From Hanleya hanleyi (taxonomy: Eukaryota > Mollusca > Polyplacophora > Lepidopleurida > Hanleyidae), in the NCBI GenBank assembly GCA_036873755.1, contig JAVTVY010057082.1, forward strand, positions 124,001 through 188,000: DNA of 64,000 bases, written 5' to 3'. Below are positions 1-10,558 of the stretch, piece after piece (within the stretch, counting starts at the first letter, position 1; each line of letters begins with the position of its first letter). The notes beneath the pieces were generated by a model. It had not been told where the DNA came from. It ran no database searches and worked only from the letters and a program-made list of their open reading frames with translations. Made by a program: the position numbers and the translations under genes.

Positions 1-640
1 GGTTGATGATCCTATTCCCTACAGACACAGAGAACACTTTCGATTGCACACGTTGGATAGAGTACAGAGCATTTTTTATCTAAGGCTTTGAGGTGATCCA
101 ACGGCTGGATTCGGTTGACCCTTTACGGACATACAACATTGCGTCTTGTATGACCATATTATAGCCTCTACGTTGGTGGCCATCAAGGCAATCGTCGGTG
201 GCGCCCGAATCAATCGGAGTTTGATGGGTGCTTTGTTCAAGAGGTTCGCGTTGAATCAGCCCATGAGATCGACAGAGCTATACTGGTCACTGTTAAACTC
301 TGCGTTTCTACCCATCCGACATCGTTATTCCTCGAACCCATATGCTCGGGGTGTCCGGATAGAACAAGGGCGCTGTCAACTAGGATATTTTGTCTTCTCG
401 GCCGTATGACAACAGCCTCTTCATGTAGGCACTACAGGGGTGCGTGTTTGTCGAGTCACTGATGAGTTCGCTTAGCGAAATGTCTACATGCTGAAACATA
501 GGATGCATTCAGAGACTCGTCTGACCAACCGTATCACCGTCGGCGAGTCTTGGCTTTCACGTACGTACGGGCTAGATCAGCGTAGGCCGAATCAAATTCA
601 CTGTTGGTGGATCAAGGCCATGTTCACACAAAGATGTCTC
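1..640 (-). pseudogene. Polinton/adintovirus major capsid protein relic, N-terminal half (copy 1)
   Basis: Minus-strand translation shows the family's N-terminal hallmark (serine, threonine, asparagine, threonine, tyrosine, proline followed by a YGRED-type motif) near 370-450. It is followed by LTAPLFYPDS after an in-frame TAG that is shared with the other copies. The double-jelly-roll major capsid protein forms the hexon-like shell of Polinton virions. The rest of the gene lies beyond the window edge; the region equivalent to it is 8880-9238. Frameshifts and stops make it non-coding. The assignment rests on motif recognition and on the neighbouring ATPase and penton relics. Confidence 0.65.
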
Positions 641-739
641 GGGTCCTCGATGTGCGCGGTCGTTTACTAGGTCATCGAGTGGTGCAGGGTTTTTCTCTTA
701 AGACTAGTTGTTCTTTGACGACCAAGACGCTTCCCGCTA

Positions 740-978
740 TTATGGCGTTTGAGTGCCTCTCGTAAGGGGACACCGATAAACAACTTGTTTCCCGAAGGCT
801 TTCACCCCGCGGGTCACGGGCGTAATGAAGGTTTTAACAATGCTCATGAACACGTTCCCCAGCCCGAGTCCTCGTTGGATGCGCGTGCCCGACGAGACGG
901 GAAACCCACCCTGGCCTTATGGGTGTAATAATCCACATAGCAGTGTGCATCGCACTGGTAAGGATCCTTTCGAGCCAT
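740..978 (-). pseudogene. Polinton small basic capsid (pVI/pX-like) protein relic (copy 1)
   Basis: A minus-strand ATG at 978 opens a frame containing the motif RGLGLGNVFMSIVKTF and then GVKAIGEQVV. This Gly-Leu-Gly amphipathic stretch followed by a basic Lys/Ala segment is typical of the short protein next to the capsid genes in Polintons, thought to be like adenovirus pVI. The frame is lost near 740. It sits between the penton-like fragment and the major capsid relic, as expected for a capsid gene block. Function is by analogy only. Confidence 0.5.
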
Positions 979-994
979 TATACACAGGAGATTG

Positions 995-1255
995 CGCATG
1001 AAGTGTGATTACCACTTACCCAATTTGGAATGCTATCGGCTGTCCGGTGTTGTCCCTTATATCGATGGGGATGGTACTGACATCTGTATCTCGGACCTGT
1101 AGATATAGCTTTGTGTGGCTTGATCTCCAAATACGCCTTGCACTCGGTAGAGGCGCAGCACTGGGGAATTGATATCGCAATAATGTGGCCATCGATCACA
1201 TTCGAAAAGACATAGAGACATACCCAAACCGGAAAAGCCGCTTTGAGTGTGTTTA
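995..1255 (-). pseudogene. Polinton minor capsid (penton-like) C-terminal relic (copy 1)
   Basis: Minus-strand frames show PVLRLYRVQGVFGDQ and, after a frameshift, a strongly conserved ending of the type IDIRDNTGEPIAFQ followed by a leucine-histidine end. This is the recognisable C-terminus of the penton-like minor capsid protein of Polintons. Only about 80 residues are visible here and the N-terminal part was not located; a faint candidate lies at 2160-2300. The fragment lies directly upstream, on the minus strand, of the small basic capsid relic. Confidence 0.5.
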
Positions 1256-1319
1256 CATGACGCTCTTATATCTCACCCCTCCCTTTAAAGTCCATTCACT
1301 CTTTCAGTCTGTACACGTA

Positions 1320-2012
1320 TTGGGTATCACCGCGAAAGATTCAGGTCAGCAGCTGGCGATGGTCGGGAGAGACTTGTTTCAGTACGATAAGCATATACCC
1401 GTGCTGTGGGGAGATCGCATCTTCGAAGGCTTCCCGAGCAAACCGGATGCCACAGGGGTACATTTGTCTCACCATGCACGTCAGCTGAGAGGTGTCTTTG
1501 GTCTTTTTAAACACCACAAGGTAGTGGGCATGTCTAGATGATCCTTGTTTTTACTAAGCAAATTTTGTACGATTTTAATGAGGCTGAGCCATGGATGATG
1601 CACTGCCTTTAGTAAAGAGCTGGGTAACCCGAGTAGCAGTTTCCGCCATGAGATCTTGCACGACGACCAAGGTGTCCGGTTTCAAGTCCGTCAAGGTGGG
1701 AAGCCCTTCCACACAAAGGTGACGTCGCATACGCCGCCTACCGCTTCCTGGAACAGCACGCGACCAGGGTAATGGTTGGTATAATCATGCAATCGGCATG
1801 CCGAATGAGCTTCTGGACAAAATCTGTCTTGCCTGTCCTCGCCGGCCCTGCAATGAGACAGTTGAAGGGATTTTGCCACCGGGATTCATAGCCGTTCCAT
1901 ACTTTGACCTGGTAACTAGCTCTCTAAATCTGGTACAGGCCAACGGATGATATGGTGACCCCGGCGAGTCTGTGATGTAAGATTCGGTCGTATCGTGAGC
2001 GGCTGCGTCCAC
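1320..2012 (-). pseudogene. Polinton FtsK/HerA-type packaging ATPase relic (copy 1)
   Basis: In Polintons and adintoviruses this ATPase is expected to pump the genome into the capsid. Minus-strand reading shows a Walker A motif GPARTGKT near 1830-1855, then a Walker B-like stretch TLVVVQDLM, LFTKGS, VQNLL, AHYLVVFKKTKD and VRQMYP in the family's order down to about 1320. The second Walker B acidic position reads glutamine-aspartate. At least three frameshifts and stops break the gene. Copy 1 has lost one base near 1920 relative to copy 3 and so leaves frame before the P-loop. Confidence 0.75.
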
Positions 2013-2339
2013 GGAGAGAACGGCTGTGTACCTGTTGGGGCCAGAGGGTTGGTGTGGGACTGGCGGTCGGGTAGGGCGTGACCAAATCGGTGAGTGTTGT
2101 TAGGGTTTATAGCGTTAATGTTGTTAGCGTCACGTGTAAAAAGTTCGTCGTCCTAGGTTGATTGAATAGCGATATGACGGTCGTCACGCTGTAGAATAGA
2201 TCACCAAAGAACACCTCAAAAGGACTAAGACAGTGATCACCCACTTGCCATTTTCGAGTTTGGAGTGTCAGCGGAAGTCACCCTTTATCCATGTCTGAAC
2301 ACAGACTGAAATCAAACTCCTGTGGAGAGTCTCTATATC
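2013..2339. other. Unassigned spacer between ATPase and integrase relics (copy 1)
   Basis: No frame of useful length. A minus-strand stretch at about 2160-2300 reads roughly as LENGKWVITV, which faintly resembles the N-terminus of Polinton minor capsid proteins, but this is too degraded to call. Confidence 0.3.
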
Positions 2340-3459
2340 CGTTTCATCTGGTTGAAAGACTCACGAATTAAACGAACTCGGCCAGCCTTGCCACTTCAAG
2401 AAGTTATACATTTTGCCTCGGTGTCGTTCGGTTATCAAATCCGTTCCACGGTGCAGTAGTCTTGCACCGATTTCATCACTGGCTGTAACTCCATGTCACA
2501 AAATGTACCTTCTAATGGTTCCCCTTGAAGATCCTGCAGTTAATCCACCGAGGGTTCAGGCGATAGGCAACGTGTGATGACAAAGTGTTCATCGCTCCAG
2601 TTGGGGAGGCAAGATTTTCCGAGATTGCCTTTGACCTTACTGTTCCTCACTTGTTCGCCAGGCTGGAATTATATGGAGATGGGCATTGCAGAGATTGACT
2701 GAGATATAAGACGACCCGGACTCGGGCTTCGTTGCGCTGAATACTGCGGTGATAGACCCGATTGCACCAGGAGCACATCGATGTAAATGTTTTTGTAAAT
2801 CCGGCCTTTCGAAGACAGAAGCCTTGGTCTCGTTATAGGAATGAAAGGAGAACAACTATTTGGTTTTCATTAACTGCTGAAAGGGTCTGTTGCGGAATTC
2901 TGCCCCTTCATCGGTTTGTAAGTACAACGGATTGTGCCTGGTCTTGAAAATTTGCGTGAATGCATTGATGCAATTCATTCCCTTTCCTGGGTAGGACCCA
3001 GGTATATTTCGATAAAATATCGATGCAGACCAATATATATCGGTTGCCGTCACTGTGTTTAGACAAGGCACTCATGTAGATCAAATCCGCTTGTCCTGGG
3101 CTGTTCATGCTCGCTGAGAGAGCCCGATGGCACAGGCGAATGACAGTCGGTGGTGGTTGTGATGGGTCATTCTTGCACACATCTTCGATGTTTTCGATGA
3201 TTTCGACGCGCTTAACATGCACGTATTGGAAGTCCTCGGGGGTAAGGCTGATACGCTTTGTCACAATGAAATGGTCTGGTGTACACCAAAGCTCGTGGTG
3301 CTCAAGAAGGAACGGGTGACACGAGCGTGAAACTTTTGCAGCGTTCCAAGAGGCATACACTACGGTCCGCATCTGCACAGTGTGGGCTGTGGGTAGCGAT
3401 GACTTCACTAGTTCAAGACCAAATCCTGATCCCCACCTGAACTGATGACATGTTTCCAA
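2340..3459 (-). pseudogene. Polinton chromo-integrase relic (copy 1)
   Basis: Retroviral-type integrase that would insert the element. The longest open frame (2908-3459) includes ADLIYMSALSKHSDGNRYIL, the first catalytic aspartate block of Polinton integrases, followed by DILSKYTWV. After frameshifts the second aspartate (QTDEGAEF near 2890-2920) and the glutamate (KASVFER near 2810) are visible. Next come a C-terminal module with MELQPVMKSVQDY near 2440-2520 and a chromodomain-like FLKWQGWPSSFN near 2350-2400. The N-terminal 90 residues of the open frame do not resemble a standard zinc-binding domain. It is broken by several frameshifts, so it is a relic. Confidence 0.75.
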
Positions 3460-3956
3460 TTTCTCTACTACTCACGCGTACGCATGCGCGCATATGCCCA
3501 TTCTCTATTACTACCGGCGTACTCATGCGCATATCATCGGACCTACGTCAGCCGAAGTTCAAAATCCATCTCCATGGTCCACATGCTACAAGTCACCCCT
3601 ATGTACTTTTTATCCGAATGCGAATTCGAGCGACTCTGCGATTTCTCTACTACTAATGACGTCACTGATGAGGTCATATTCACGAACTTGTATACCTACA
3701 TCTCAAACACTCCAAAGTCATGTACCACGCCACAGGTTCGAATGCCCACCCATATTAGCCATTGTTTAGGTGTATATAGGTAGCATAAGAGCCTGCAGTT
3801 TTTCTACTACTCCTCGATTGCGCATGCGCACCATGACGCCAATATCACACCACTACCCCATCCATGCCGTACTCTAAAGCGTGAGACCGTTATCTCCCAC
3901 ATGCCCACCAGATGGAGAGTGAATAGGGGTAGGCATGTCCGCAGCTTCTTTCAAGG
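3460..3956. other. Motif-iterated region next to the integrase, possible Polinton terminal sequence (copy 1)
   Basis: Non-coding stretch with repeated TTTCTCTACTACT-type blocks (near 3458, 3500, 3640, 3795), each followed by CpG-rich palindromic motifs: GCATGCGCGC near 3485, TGACGTCA near 3658 and TGCGCATGCGCA near 3817. In the intact element at 41-47 kb, the same motif set occupies the terminal inverted repeats. The position just beyond the integrase suggests a decayed terminal region. The boundary with the PLE is near 3957. Copies 2 and 3 hold a 15-18 bp addition at the position equivalent to 3602. Confidence 0.4.
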
Positions 3957-4986
3957 CAAGCTTCTTTCAACCCTATTGACGAGGGCCCTTCAGGAGGTAA
4001 AAGCATTTTGGAAAAGGTATTGCGCCATTATTTCTAAAAACTCTGGCGTTGAATGTATGTGGATATTGAAAAACTCAAAATGTCTTACGGAAGAACTTGA
4101 TGCTAAAGGTCACATACCGTACAGACATGTATCCACATGGGATTTCTCGACTTTCTATACTACAATCCCTCATCAGGACCTTATTGACCGTCTAAGTTCA
4201 TTAATAGTATCTGTGTTCAAGAAAACTGATCGTAGATATATTAATGTCGGAAGCCATAAAGCATTCTTTAGCTCTATTACATACAAGAGATATCATTCAT
4301 GGGATGTTTCTTTGTTTATAGAGTTGCTTGAATTTCTCATTAAAAATATCTATGTGAAATTTGGCAACACAATATATCAGCAGCATATAGGTATTCCAAT
4401 GGGTACTAATTGTGCACCCCTGTTGGCTGACCTGTATCTGTTCTCTTATGAATATGACTATATGCAGGCGCTTTCAAAAACCGATCCATTCAAAGCCCGT
4501 TCCTTCTCATTCACCAAACGCTATATAGACGATCTTCTCGCTGTGGATAATCGCTATATAAATGACGCAGTGAAGGATATATATCCACCTTCACTGGATT
4601 TGAAGGAAACTACAGATAGCCCTACATGCACATCATATTTAGATCTATATCTCTATAAAAATGAATCGGGCATTCTCTCTCGTCAACTTTATGACAAAAG
4701 AGATGATTACAATTTCGACATCGTTAACTATCCCTTTCTGGACAGTAATATTCCAATGAGACCTGCATATGGCGTATACATATCTCGCTTAGTAGCATTT
4801 GCTAGATCCTGTGTTACATGTGACGATTTTAATCAACAACACAAAACATTGGTGCAGAAACTCAAAAAACAGGGCTACTCCACCAAGCGCCTCCACTCAA
4901 AGTTTCTCAAATTTGGCGATACATATCGCATGCTGATAGCAAAATACGAGCGTAGCGTTCAAGATCTATGGCGTTACGTTTCGTAA
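3957..4986 (+). pseudogene. PLE reverse transcriptase, N-terminally truncated (copy 1)
   Basis: The open frame covers the palm and thumb of a PLE-type reverse transcriptase: motif A in DFSTFYTTIPH, motif B in GIPMGTNCAPLLAD, catalytic motif C as RYIDDLL, then YLDLYLYKN and a long C-terminal region ending in LWRYVS. It lacks GIY-YIG, the fingers and motifs 1-2, so it cannot act alone. Unit-specific residues (RQLYDKRDD, CVTCDDFNQQH) group copies 1 and 2 against the other PLEs in the window. The frame is open although the element is truncated. Confidence 0.85.
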
Positions 4987-5381
4987 CTTGTGTCTAATTC
5001 CGCTTAACCCGGGGCTAGGGGGCCGTATGAACCCATGTACTTCAAAATGCACATGGTACTCATATGAACAGTCACAATCAAAGCGTGACTGAGATACATC
5101 ATTCTTTAGGTGACGACTTTACAGCGAATATTATGGATTAAGAATACTGATCAGCGATACGGATTTGATATATTTGGAACATCATGATGTCTTTCCGGCA
5201 TCTTTGAAAACTGTTGGCCGCTTCTCTCTTGCAGGAAACAAGCCTATGTTTATGTATACTATGATTGTCTTTTTGAATTTGGTGCTAATACTGTTATATG
5301 GAATAGGTCTTTGGATTATGGACGCGGATATCCTCTAATGGACGACGGCTGAATTATGAATGACGGACCAGACGCTTGTAA
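3957..5381 (+). mobile_element. 5'-truncated Penelope-like element (copy 1)
   Basis: Homology to the PLE at 35.6-38.5 kb starts abruptly at CAAGCTTCTTTC and runs through the reverse transcriptase C-terminus (stop at 4986) and a 3' UTR ending near GACGCTTGTAA. The reading frame upstream of 3957 is host or Polinton sequence fused in frame, not PLE. 5' truncation at the same base in all three units shows a single insertion that predates the array. The insertion abuts the PolB-like gene relic immediately downstream. Confidence 0.85.
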
Positions 5382-6190
5382 CGAAAAATGTGACATTGGT
5401 CACCATCTCCACGGTCCATTAGATATTGGGGCGTTGTTTCTGAGCCCCTGCCAACAGATTCAATATGTTAACCCCGCGGACACGACCCGTAATGGTAAAG
5501 GTTCGTCGAACACGTGGATGTTGGCGCTCGGATGGTAATGCCACAGCAATTCCCTTTCTTTTTGGCGTAGAATGTACCCGAAGGATACATTCTAGTAAAA
5601 GGCAGCAGCTTGATCCCCCAAAACTAGGGGAAAGAGCTGCGTAAACGGGGGAGATCGATGAGGCGGAAATGTAGAGGTCTAGAGGAAGGCGGTGGCGATG
5701 AAAACATCGCCAGATCGTAGACCAGTGCCGCGGGTACATCTCACTCACTGGGTCGGCATCGGGTAAGACCTCACTGGGTAGGTGCAAATTGTCGTCCTGG
5801 AAGTGACCCTCATCAAAACCGTGGGGTGGGATGATTGGATCCAGATGTTCGTCCTTAGCTTGGTTAAAAGGTGGATGCATCTCATCCTGTGGGGTAGATG
5901 GTCCCTCTGATTCGATGCTGGCCTCGACGGGCTCCCTGAACGCGCATACAGGCGTCGTCCATGCCGTACACATTGATGGCGTCGTAATTGATTGACCCGC
6001 TTAAAGCGGTGGCCACAAACTTTACATTCGTCGCTGTCTCATGGAGTAGCCATTCTTGGCGGCATAAATTATCCAGGCGCTGAAAGGGTTGTGCACAGAT
6101 TGTAGAGGTATACCGGGCAACAGGGCCGTGGTTGACAGAATCCTAGAAGCCTACATTGTTCAGGCGATTAAACGTCGCCCTGCAGATGGT
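5382..6190 (-). pseudogene. C2H2 zinc-finger protein with PolB-N-terminus-like module, relic (copy 1)
   Basis: Homologous to the better preserved gene at 42295-43387. Minus-strand frames show zinc-finger remnants (CKVCGHRFKRVNQLRRHQ near 6030; a damaged finger near 6090 whose second cysteine has been lost), an acidic linker and then PDADPVSEMYPRHW. It ends with RPN followed by a stop and VTNVTFFV at 5385-5420, where the PLE begins. In Polintons a similar VTNVTFFV segment appears near the start of the protein-primed DNA polymerase; that link is from memory and only moderately sure. The largest open piece is 5419-5973. Confidence 0.5.
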
Positions 6191-6370
6191 ATTGGTATAC
6201 TAGATGGAAGATGGAAGGGTGGGCTTTCCGACACTGGGGTTCATGGGCTCCTGAGACCGTGGCAGGGGGGTCTCCCTGCTTCGATGCTGGCCCCCATGGG
6301 CTCTACAGCCCATAAACGTGCCTGCGGCACAGGATAACATATGCGTTGGTGTCGCTGCAACTGACCTAGG
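6191..6370. other. Unassigned segment upstream of zinc-finger relic (copy 1)
   Basis: Short Polinton-derived or host sequence with no convincing frame. A GGAAGATGGAAGGGTGGGC stretch at 6207 is loosely repeated near 8405 in the same unit. Confidence 0.3.
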
Positions 6371-7324
6371 CTGACCTGTATCTGTTCTCTTATGAATATG
6401 ACTATATGCAGGCGCTTTCAAAAACCGATCCATTCAAAGCCCGTTCCTTCTCATTCACCAAACGCTATATAGACGATCTTCTCGCTGTGGATAATCGCTA
6501 TATAAATGACGCAGTGAAGGATATATATCCACCTTCACTGGATTTGAAGGAAACTACAGATAGCCCTACAGGCACATCTTATTTAGATCTCTACCTCTAT
6601 AAATATGAAGCGGGCATTCTCTCTCGTCGACTTTATGACAAAAGAGATGATTACAATTTCGACATCGTAAACTATCCCTTTCTGGATAGTAATATTCCAG
6701 TGGTACCTGCATATGGCGTATACATATCTCGCTTAGTAGCATTTGCTAGATCCTGTGTTAAATGTGATGATTTTAATCAACGTCACAAAACACTGTTGCA
6801 GAAACTTATAAAACAGGGCTATTCTACCAAGCGCCTCCACTCAAAGTTTCTCAAATTTGGCGATACATATCGCATGCTGATAGCAAAATACGAACGTAGC
6901 GTGCAAGATCTATGGCGCTACGTTTCGTAACTTGTGTCTAATTCCGCTTAACCCGGGGCTAGGGGCCGTATGAACCCATGTACTTCAAGATCCTCATGGT
7001 ACTCATATGAACAGTCACAATCAAAGCGTGACTGAGGTACATCATTTTTAGATGACGACTCTATAACGAATATTATGGATTAAGAATACTGATCAGCGAT
7101 ACGGATTTGATATTTTGGAACATCATGATGTCTTGCCGGCATCATTGAAAACTGTTGACCGCTTCTCTCTTGCAGGAAACAAGCCTATGTTTATGTATAC
7201 TTTTGTCTTTTTGAATTTGGTGCTAATACTGTTATATGGAAATGGAATAGGTCTTTGGATTATGGACGCGGATATTCTCTAATGGACGACGGCTGGATTA
7301 TGAATGACGGACTAGACGCTTGTA
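6371..7324 (+). mobile_element. Second truncated PLE fragment, present only in copy 1
   Basis: Starts within motif B (LADLYLFSYE) and runs through RYIDDLL and the C-terminus (stop at 6930) into the same 3' UTR as the other PLEs. It shares RRLYDKRDD and CVKCDDFNQRH with the PLEs of copy 3 and 35-38 kb, so it belongs to that sublineage. Copy 2 shows the empty site near 15622 (CTGACCTAGG then TTTGAACC). The junction carries a CTGACCT microhomology; I see no clear target duplication. Confidence 0.85.
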
Positions 7325-8879
7325 ATTTGAACCAGTGTCTGCATTCATCGCGTTCCTCCTTTGCCACTAGCCCATGGTGTAACCGTTGATTACATTGTGC
7401 ATGTGGTTAAATTTATGCCCATAGAGCGTGCAATAATACTTGATTAGGGCGCCATGACTGACAGGCTCATGGCGTTTTAAGAGATGCAGATTGTAGATCA
7501 CTTCGAGCAGGTCGTACAAGTGAAAATCTTGGCGTATTGGTTGACAGTGTCTGATGAAATGGACCAAAAGGCTCGCTTTCTAGTGCTATCTGGCGTGGGT
7601 AGTATCATCAGTTCAAACTCGGTTGTACGTCATTACAACACATATAAGGGAAGTGGGAAGAGGTGCCGACATACTGACAGAGCCACATGACTTCACAGTA
7701 TAGTCTTCCGGTTAAACTATTCTAAAGCACACACAAAGAATCTAAAGATTCCTGATATGTGTTGTATCTCAGGTACGCTTTTATTGTACCTGTTCATGTG
7801 GCAACTTACATGATATGACCACACGGCCCCTAGCACCGGCATAAGCGGTATTAGATACAAATCTAGAGAGCTATGATGGAAATGCTCTGACAAATCGTAT
7901 ATTGCTAATTGGTGAGCTGTTTCATTGTGACAACTCATACACTGGATATTTGGTGAGCTGTATCGTCGTCAAATGAAAATGACGGCATTTAACACAAGAG
8001 ACTAGTCTGTAAGGCCCGATGTCGACCCAGCATCAACTTCCCACAAATGCTAACATATATCAAAGACCAAAAGGTCTGTACAGGGGGCGGGCCTCGGGGA
8101 CGAAACGTTCACCAGCAGAATCTCGCCATATACAGGTAAAAATTACAACACATATAAGGGAAGTGTGAAGAGGTGGCGACATACTGACAGAGCCACATGA
8201 CTTCACAGTATAGTCTTCCGGTTAAACTATTCTAAAGCACATACAAAGAATCTAACGATTCCTGATATGTGTTGTATCTCAGGTACGCTTTTATTGTACC
8301 TATTCATGTGGCAACTTGGATGATATGACCACACGGCCCCTAGTACCGGCATAAGCGGTATTAGATACAAATCTAGAGAGCTATGACCCCATCGGATAGG
8401 AATGGAAGGTGGAAGGGAGGGCTGCTCAACGCCGAGATCGATCTCCATGGGCTTAATGACTCGAAGTGTCGGATCGACTTGTATGGGTTCGAACGCTAAT
8501 TCGTCGGTCACAAATATAAGCGTCCAGTTCGTCATTCAATATTCAGCCATCGTCCATTAAAGAATACACGTGCGAAGAGGTGGTGTGGTGACGATCCACG
8601 GATGACGTGCTGATCGTGGTTCGGTTGCCTGGTAAGTTTAAAGAATCGACAACATAAATGGATGCCGCTGTGCACGTTTCTGGTGGTGTAAATTATCCAG
8701 GCAAATAAATCGTTCCGAGCAGGTCATACTGGTGAACATCTGGGGGTTGACAGTGTCTGTTGAAACCAACCAGAAAGTTCGCTTTTGTAGTGCTAGCTGG
8801 CGATCTATGTTCAGTACAACGGGTTGTTCAAACCGGTTCGAAATAGTTTAACGTGTACGTAATAATCCCTGGGCATTCC
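7325..8879. repeat. Non-coding segment with internal direct duplications (copy 1)
   Basis: A ~247 bp block at 7631-7877 (starting ATTACAACACATATAAGG) is repeated at 8142-8387. A second, more diverged pair is 7484-7636 and 8690-8835. Small frames on the minus strand recur because of this duplication and do not look like genes. The segment lies between the zinc-finger relic and the major capsid C-terminus and may include further Polinton sequence that I cannot assign. Confidence 0.6.
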
Positions 8880-9880
8880 CCTTCCTATCGATCAAGTACA
8901 ATTGAATCAAACGTTTGACATCGTTTGTGGGAATTCTCCTTATTTAACCTGTCACGAAGATCGGTGAAGCTATGATCCACACATTGTTTACTTATGTTTC
9001 ATCGATATGATCAGCTGGGTCAGGGTGGCCCCCAGAAACAGTCATAAGTGCTGGTCTGCGCACGCGAGCACGGGTCCAATCTCACTCCCGACGCCAATCT
9101 ATTGTACATACTTCATTGAAATAAGACACACAAGACAAGATGTCGGGCTGCCCATCCACATACAAGGACACAAAGTTGAAAGTTTTGGTTTTTGAACTGG
9201 TATTCGCTCGGGCAGTTCTTCTTGAAATAAATTTTCCTGGTTGATGATCCTATTCCCTACAGACACAGAGAACACTTTCGATTGCACACGTTGGATAGAG
9301 TACAGAGCATTTTTTCTCTAAGGCTTTGAGGTGATCCAACGGCTGGATTCGGTTGACCCTTTATGGACATACAACATTGCGTCTTGTATGCCCATATTAT
9401 AGCCTCTACGTTGGTGGCCATCAAGGCAATCGTCGGTGGCGCCCGAATCAATCGGAGTTTGATGGGTGCTTTGTTCAAGAGGTTCGCGTTGAATCAGCCC
9501 ATGAGATCGACAGAGCTATACTGGTCGCTGTTAAACTCTGCGTTTCTACCCATCCGACATCGTTATTCCTCGAACCCATATGCTCGGGCTGTCCGGATAG
9601 AACAAGGGCGCTGTCAACTAGGATATTTTGTCTTCTCGGCCGTATGACAACAGCCTCTTCATGTAGGCACTACAGGGGTACGTGTTTGTCGAGTCACTGA
9701 TGAGTTCGCTTAGCGAAATGTCTACATGCTGAAACATAGGATGCATTCAGCGACTCGTCTGACCAACCGTATCACCGTCGGCGAGTCTTGGCTTTCACGT
9801 ACGTACGGGCTAGATCAGCGTAGGCCGAATCAAATTCACTGTTGGTGGATCAAGGCCATGTTCACACAAAGATGTCTCGG
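8880..9880 (-). pseudogene. Polinton/adintovirus major capsid protein relic (spans copies 1 and 2)
   Basis: The minus strand reads through the whole gene in broken frames. Visible are DSTNTYPCSAYMKRLLSYG near 9600-9690 and LTAPLFYPDS after a TAG. Next come NKAPIKLRLIRAPPTIALM near 9420-9478 and INQENLFQEELPER near 9210-9255, and then FNFVSLYVDGQ near 9150-9185. The last one precedes a variable C-terminus that fades near 8880. These match the order of conserved blocks of double-jelly-roll capsid proteins of Polintons. Stops and frameshifts exclude function. Residual similarity across the whole length argues for a once complete gene. Confidence 0.7.
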
Positions 9881-9977
9881 GTCCTCGATGTGCGCGGTCG
9901 TTTACTAGGTCATCGAGTGGTGCAGGGTTTTTCTCTTAAGACTAGTTGTTCTTTGACGACCAAGACGCTTCCCGCTA

Positions 9978-10216
9978 TTATGGCGTTTGAGTGCCTGTCG
10001 TAAGGGGACACCGATAAACAACTTGTTCCCCGATGGCTTTCACCCCGCGGGTCACGGGCGTAATGAAGGTTTTAACAATGCTCATGAACACGTTCCCCAG
10101 CCCGAGTCCTCGTTGGATGCGCGTGCCCGACGAGACGGGAAACCCACCCTGGCCTTATGGGTGTAATAATCCACATAGCAGTGTGCATCGCACTGGTAAG
10201 GATCCTTTCGAGCCAT
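9978..10216 (-). pseudogene. Polinton small basic capsid (pVI/pX-like) protein relic (copy 2)
   Basis: Same relic as in copy 1, with the minus-strand ATG at 10216 and the RGLGLGNVFMSIVKTF block intact. It continues as GVKAIGEQVV and ends at tandem stops near 9985. Confidence 0.5.
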
Positions 10217-10233
10217 TATACACAGGAGATTGC

Positions 10234-10494
10234 GCATGAAGTGTGATTACCACTTACCCAATTTGGAATGCTATCGGCTCTCCGGTGTTGTCCCTTATAT
10301 CGATGGGGATGGTACTGACATCTGTATCTCGGACCGGTAGATATAGCTTTGTGCGGCTTGATCTCCAAATACTCCTTGCACTCGGTAGAGGCGCAGCACT
10401 GGGTAATTGATATCGCCGACAATGTGGCCATCGATCACATTCGATAAGACATAGAGACATACCCAAACCGGAAAAGCCGCTTTGAGTGTGTTTA
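10234..10494 (-). pseudogene. Polinton minor capsid (penton-like) C-terminal relic (copy 2)
   Basis: As in copy 1 but slightly better kept: the minus strand reads VGDINYPVLRLYRVQGVFGD and, in another frame, TIPIDIRDNTGEPIAFQIG. One frameshift separates the two pieces. Confidence 0.5.
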
Positions 10495-10558
10495 CATGAC
10501 GCTCTTATATCTCACCCCTCCCTTTAAAGTCCATTCACTCTTTCAGTCTGTACACGTA

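Larger units (their letters stand above)
1..9238. repeat. Composite Polinton-PLE repeat unit, copy 1
   Basis: Position 1 matches 9239 and 17548 almost base for base, so the window opens inside a head-to-tail array. This copy is about 930 bp longer than copy 2 because of an extra PLE fragment at 6371-7324. Read on the minus strand it holds degraded integrase, packaging ATPase and capsid genes of a Polinton/Maverick, plus a plus-strand PLE. The phase of the unit is set by the window edge, not by a natural boundary, and the major capsid gene spans the junctions. The array may extend to the left of the window. Confidence 0.9.

Noticed and set aside
445..530. Hammerhead ribozyme-like CTGATGAG ... 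GCGAAA (also near 9690 and 18010)
   Set aside because: Stem I partners are displaced and the cleavage triplet is poor; the sequence is explained by the conserved antisense capsid coding region. PLEs can carry hammerheads, but I found none with a full set of stems.
1185..1541. 118-codon plus-strand ORF
   Set aside because: It is antisense to the packaging ATPase and penton relics, whose conserved motifs are on the minus strand.
2095..2125. Telomere-like GTTAGGGTTT
   Set aside because: Single occurrence without tandem repetition.
3655..3690. CACTGATGAGG ... CACGAAC as hammerhead core
   Set aside because: The GAAA box is incomplete and stem II does not pair.
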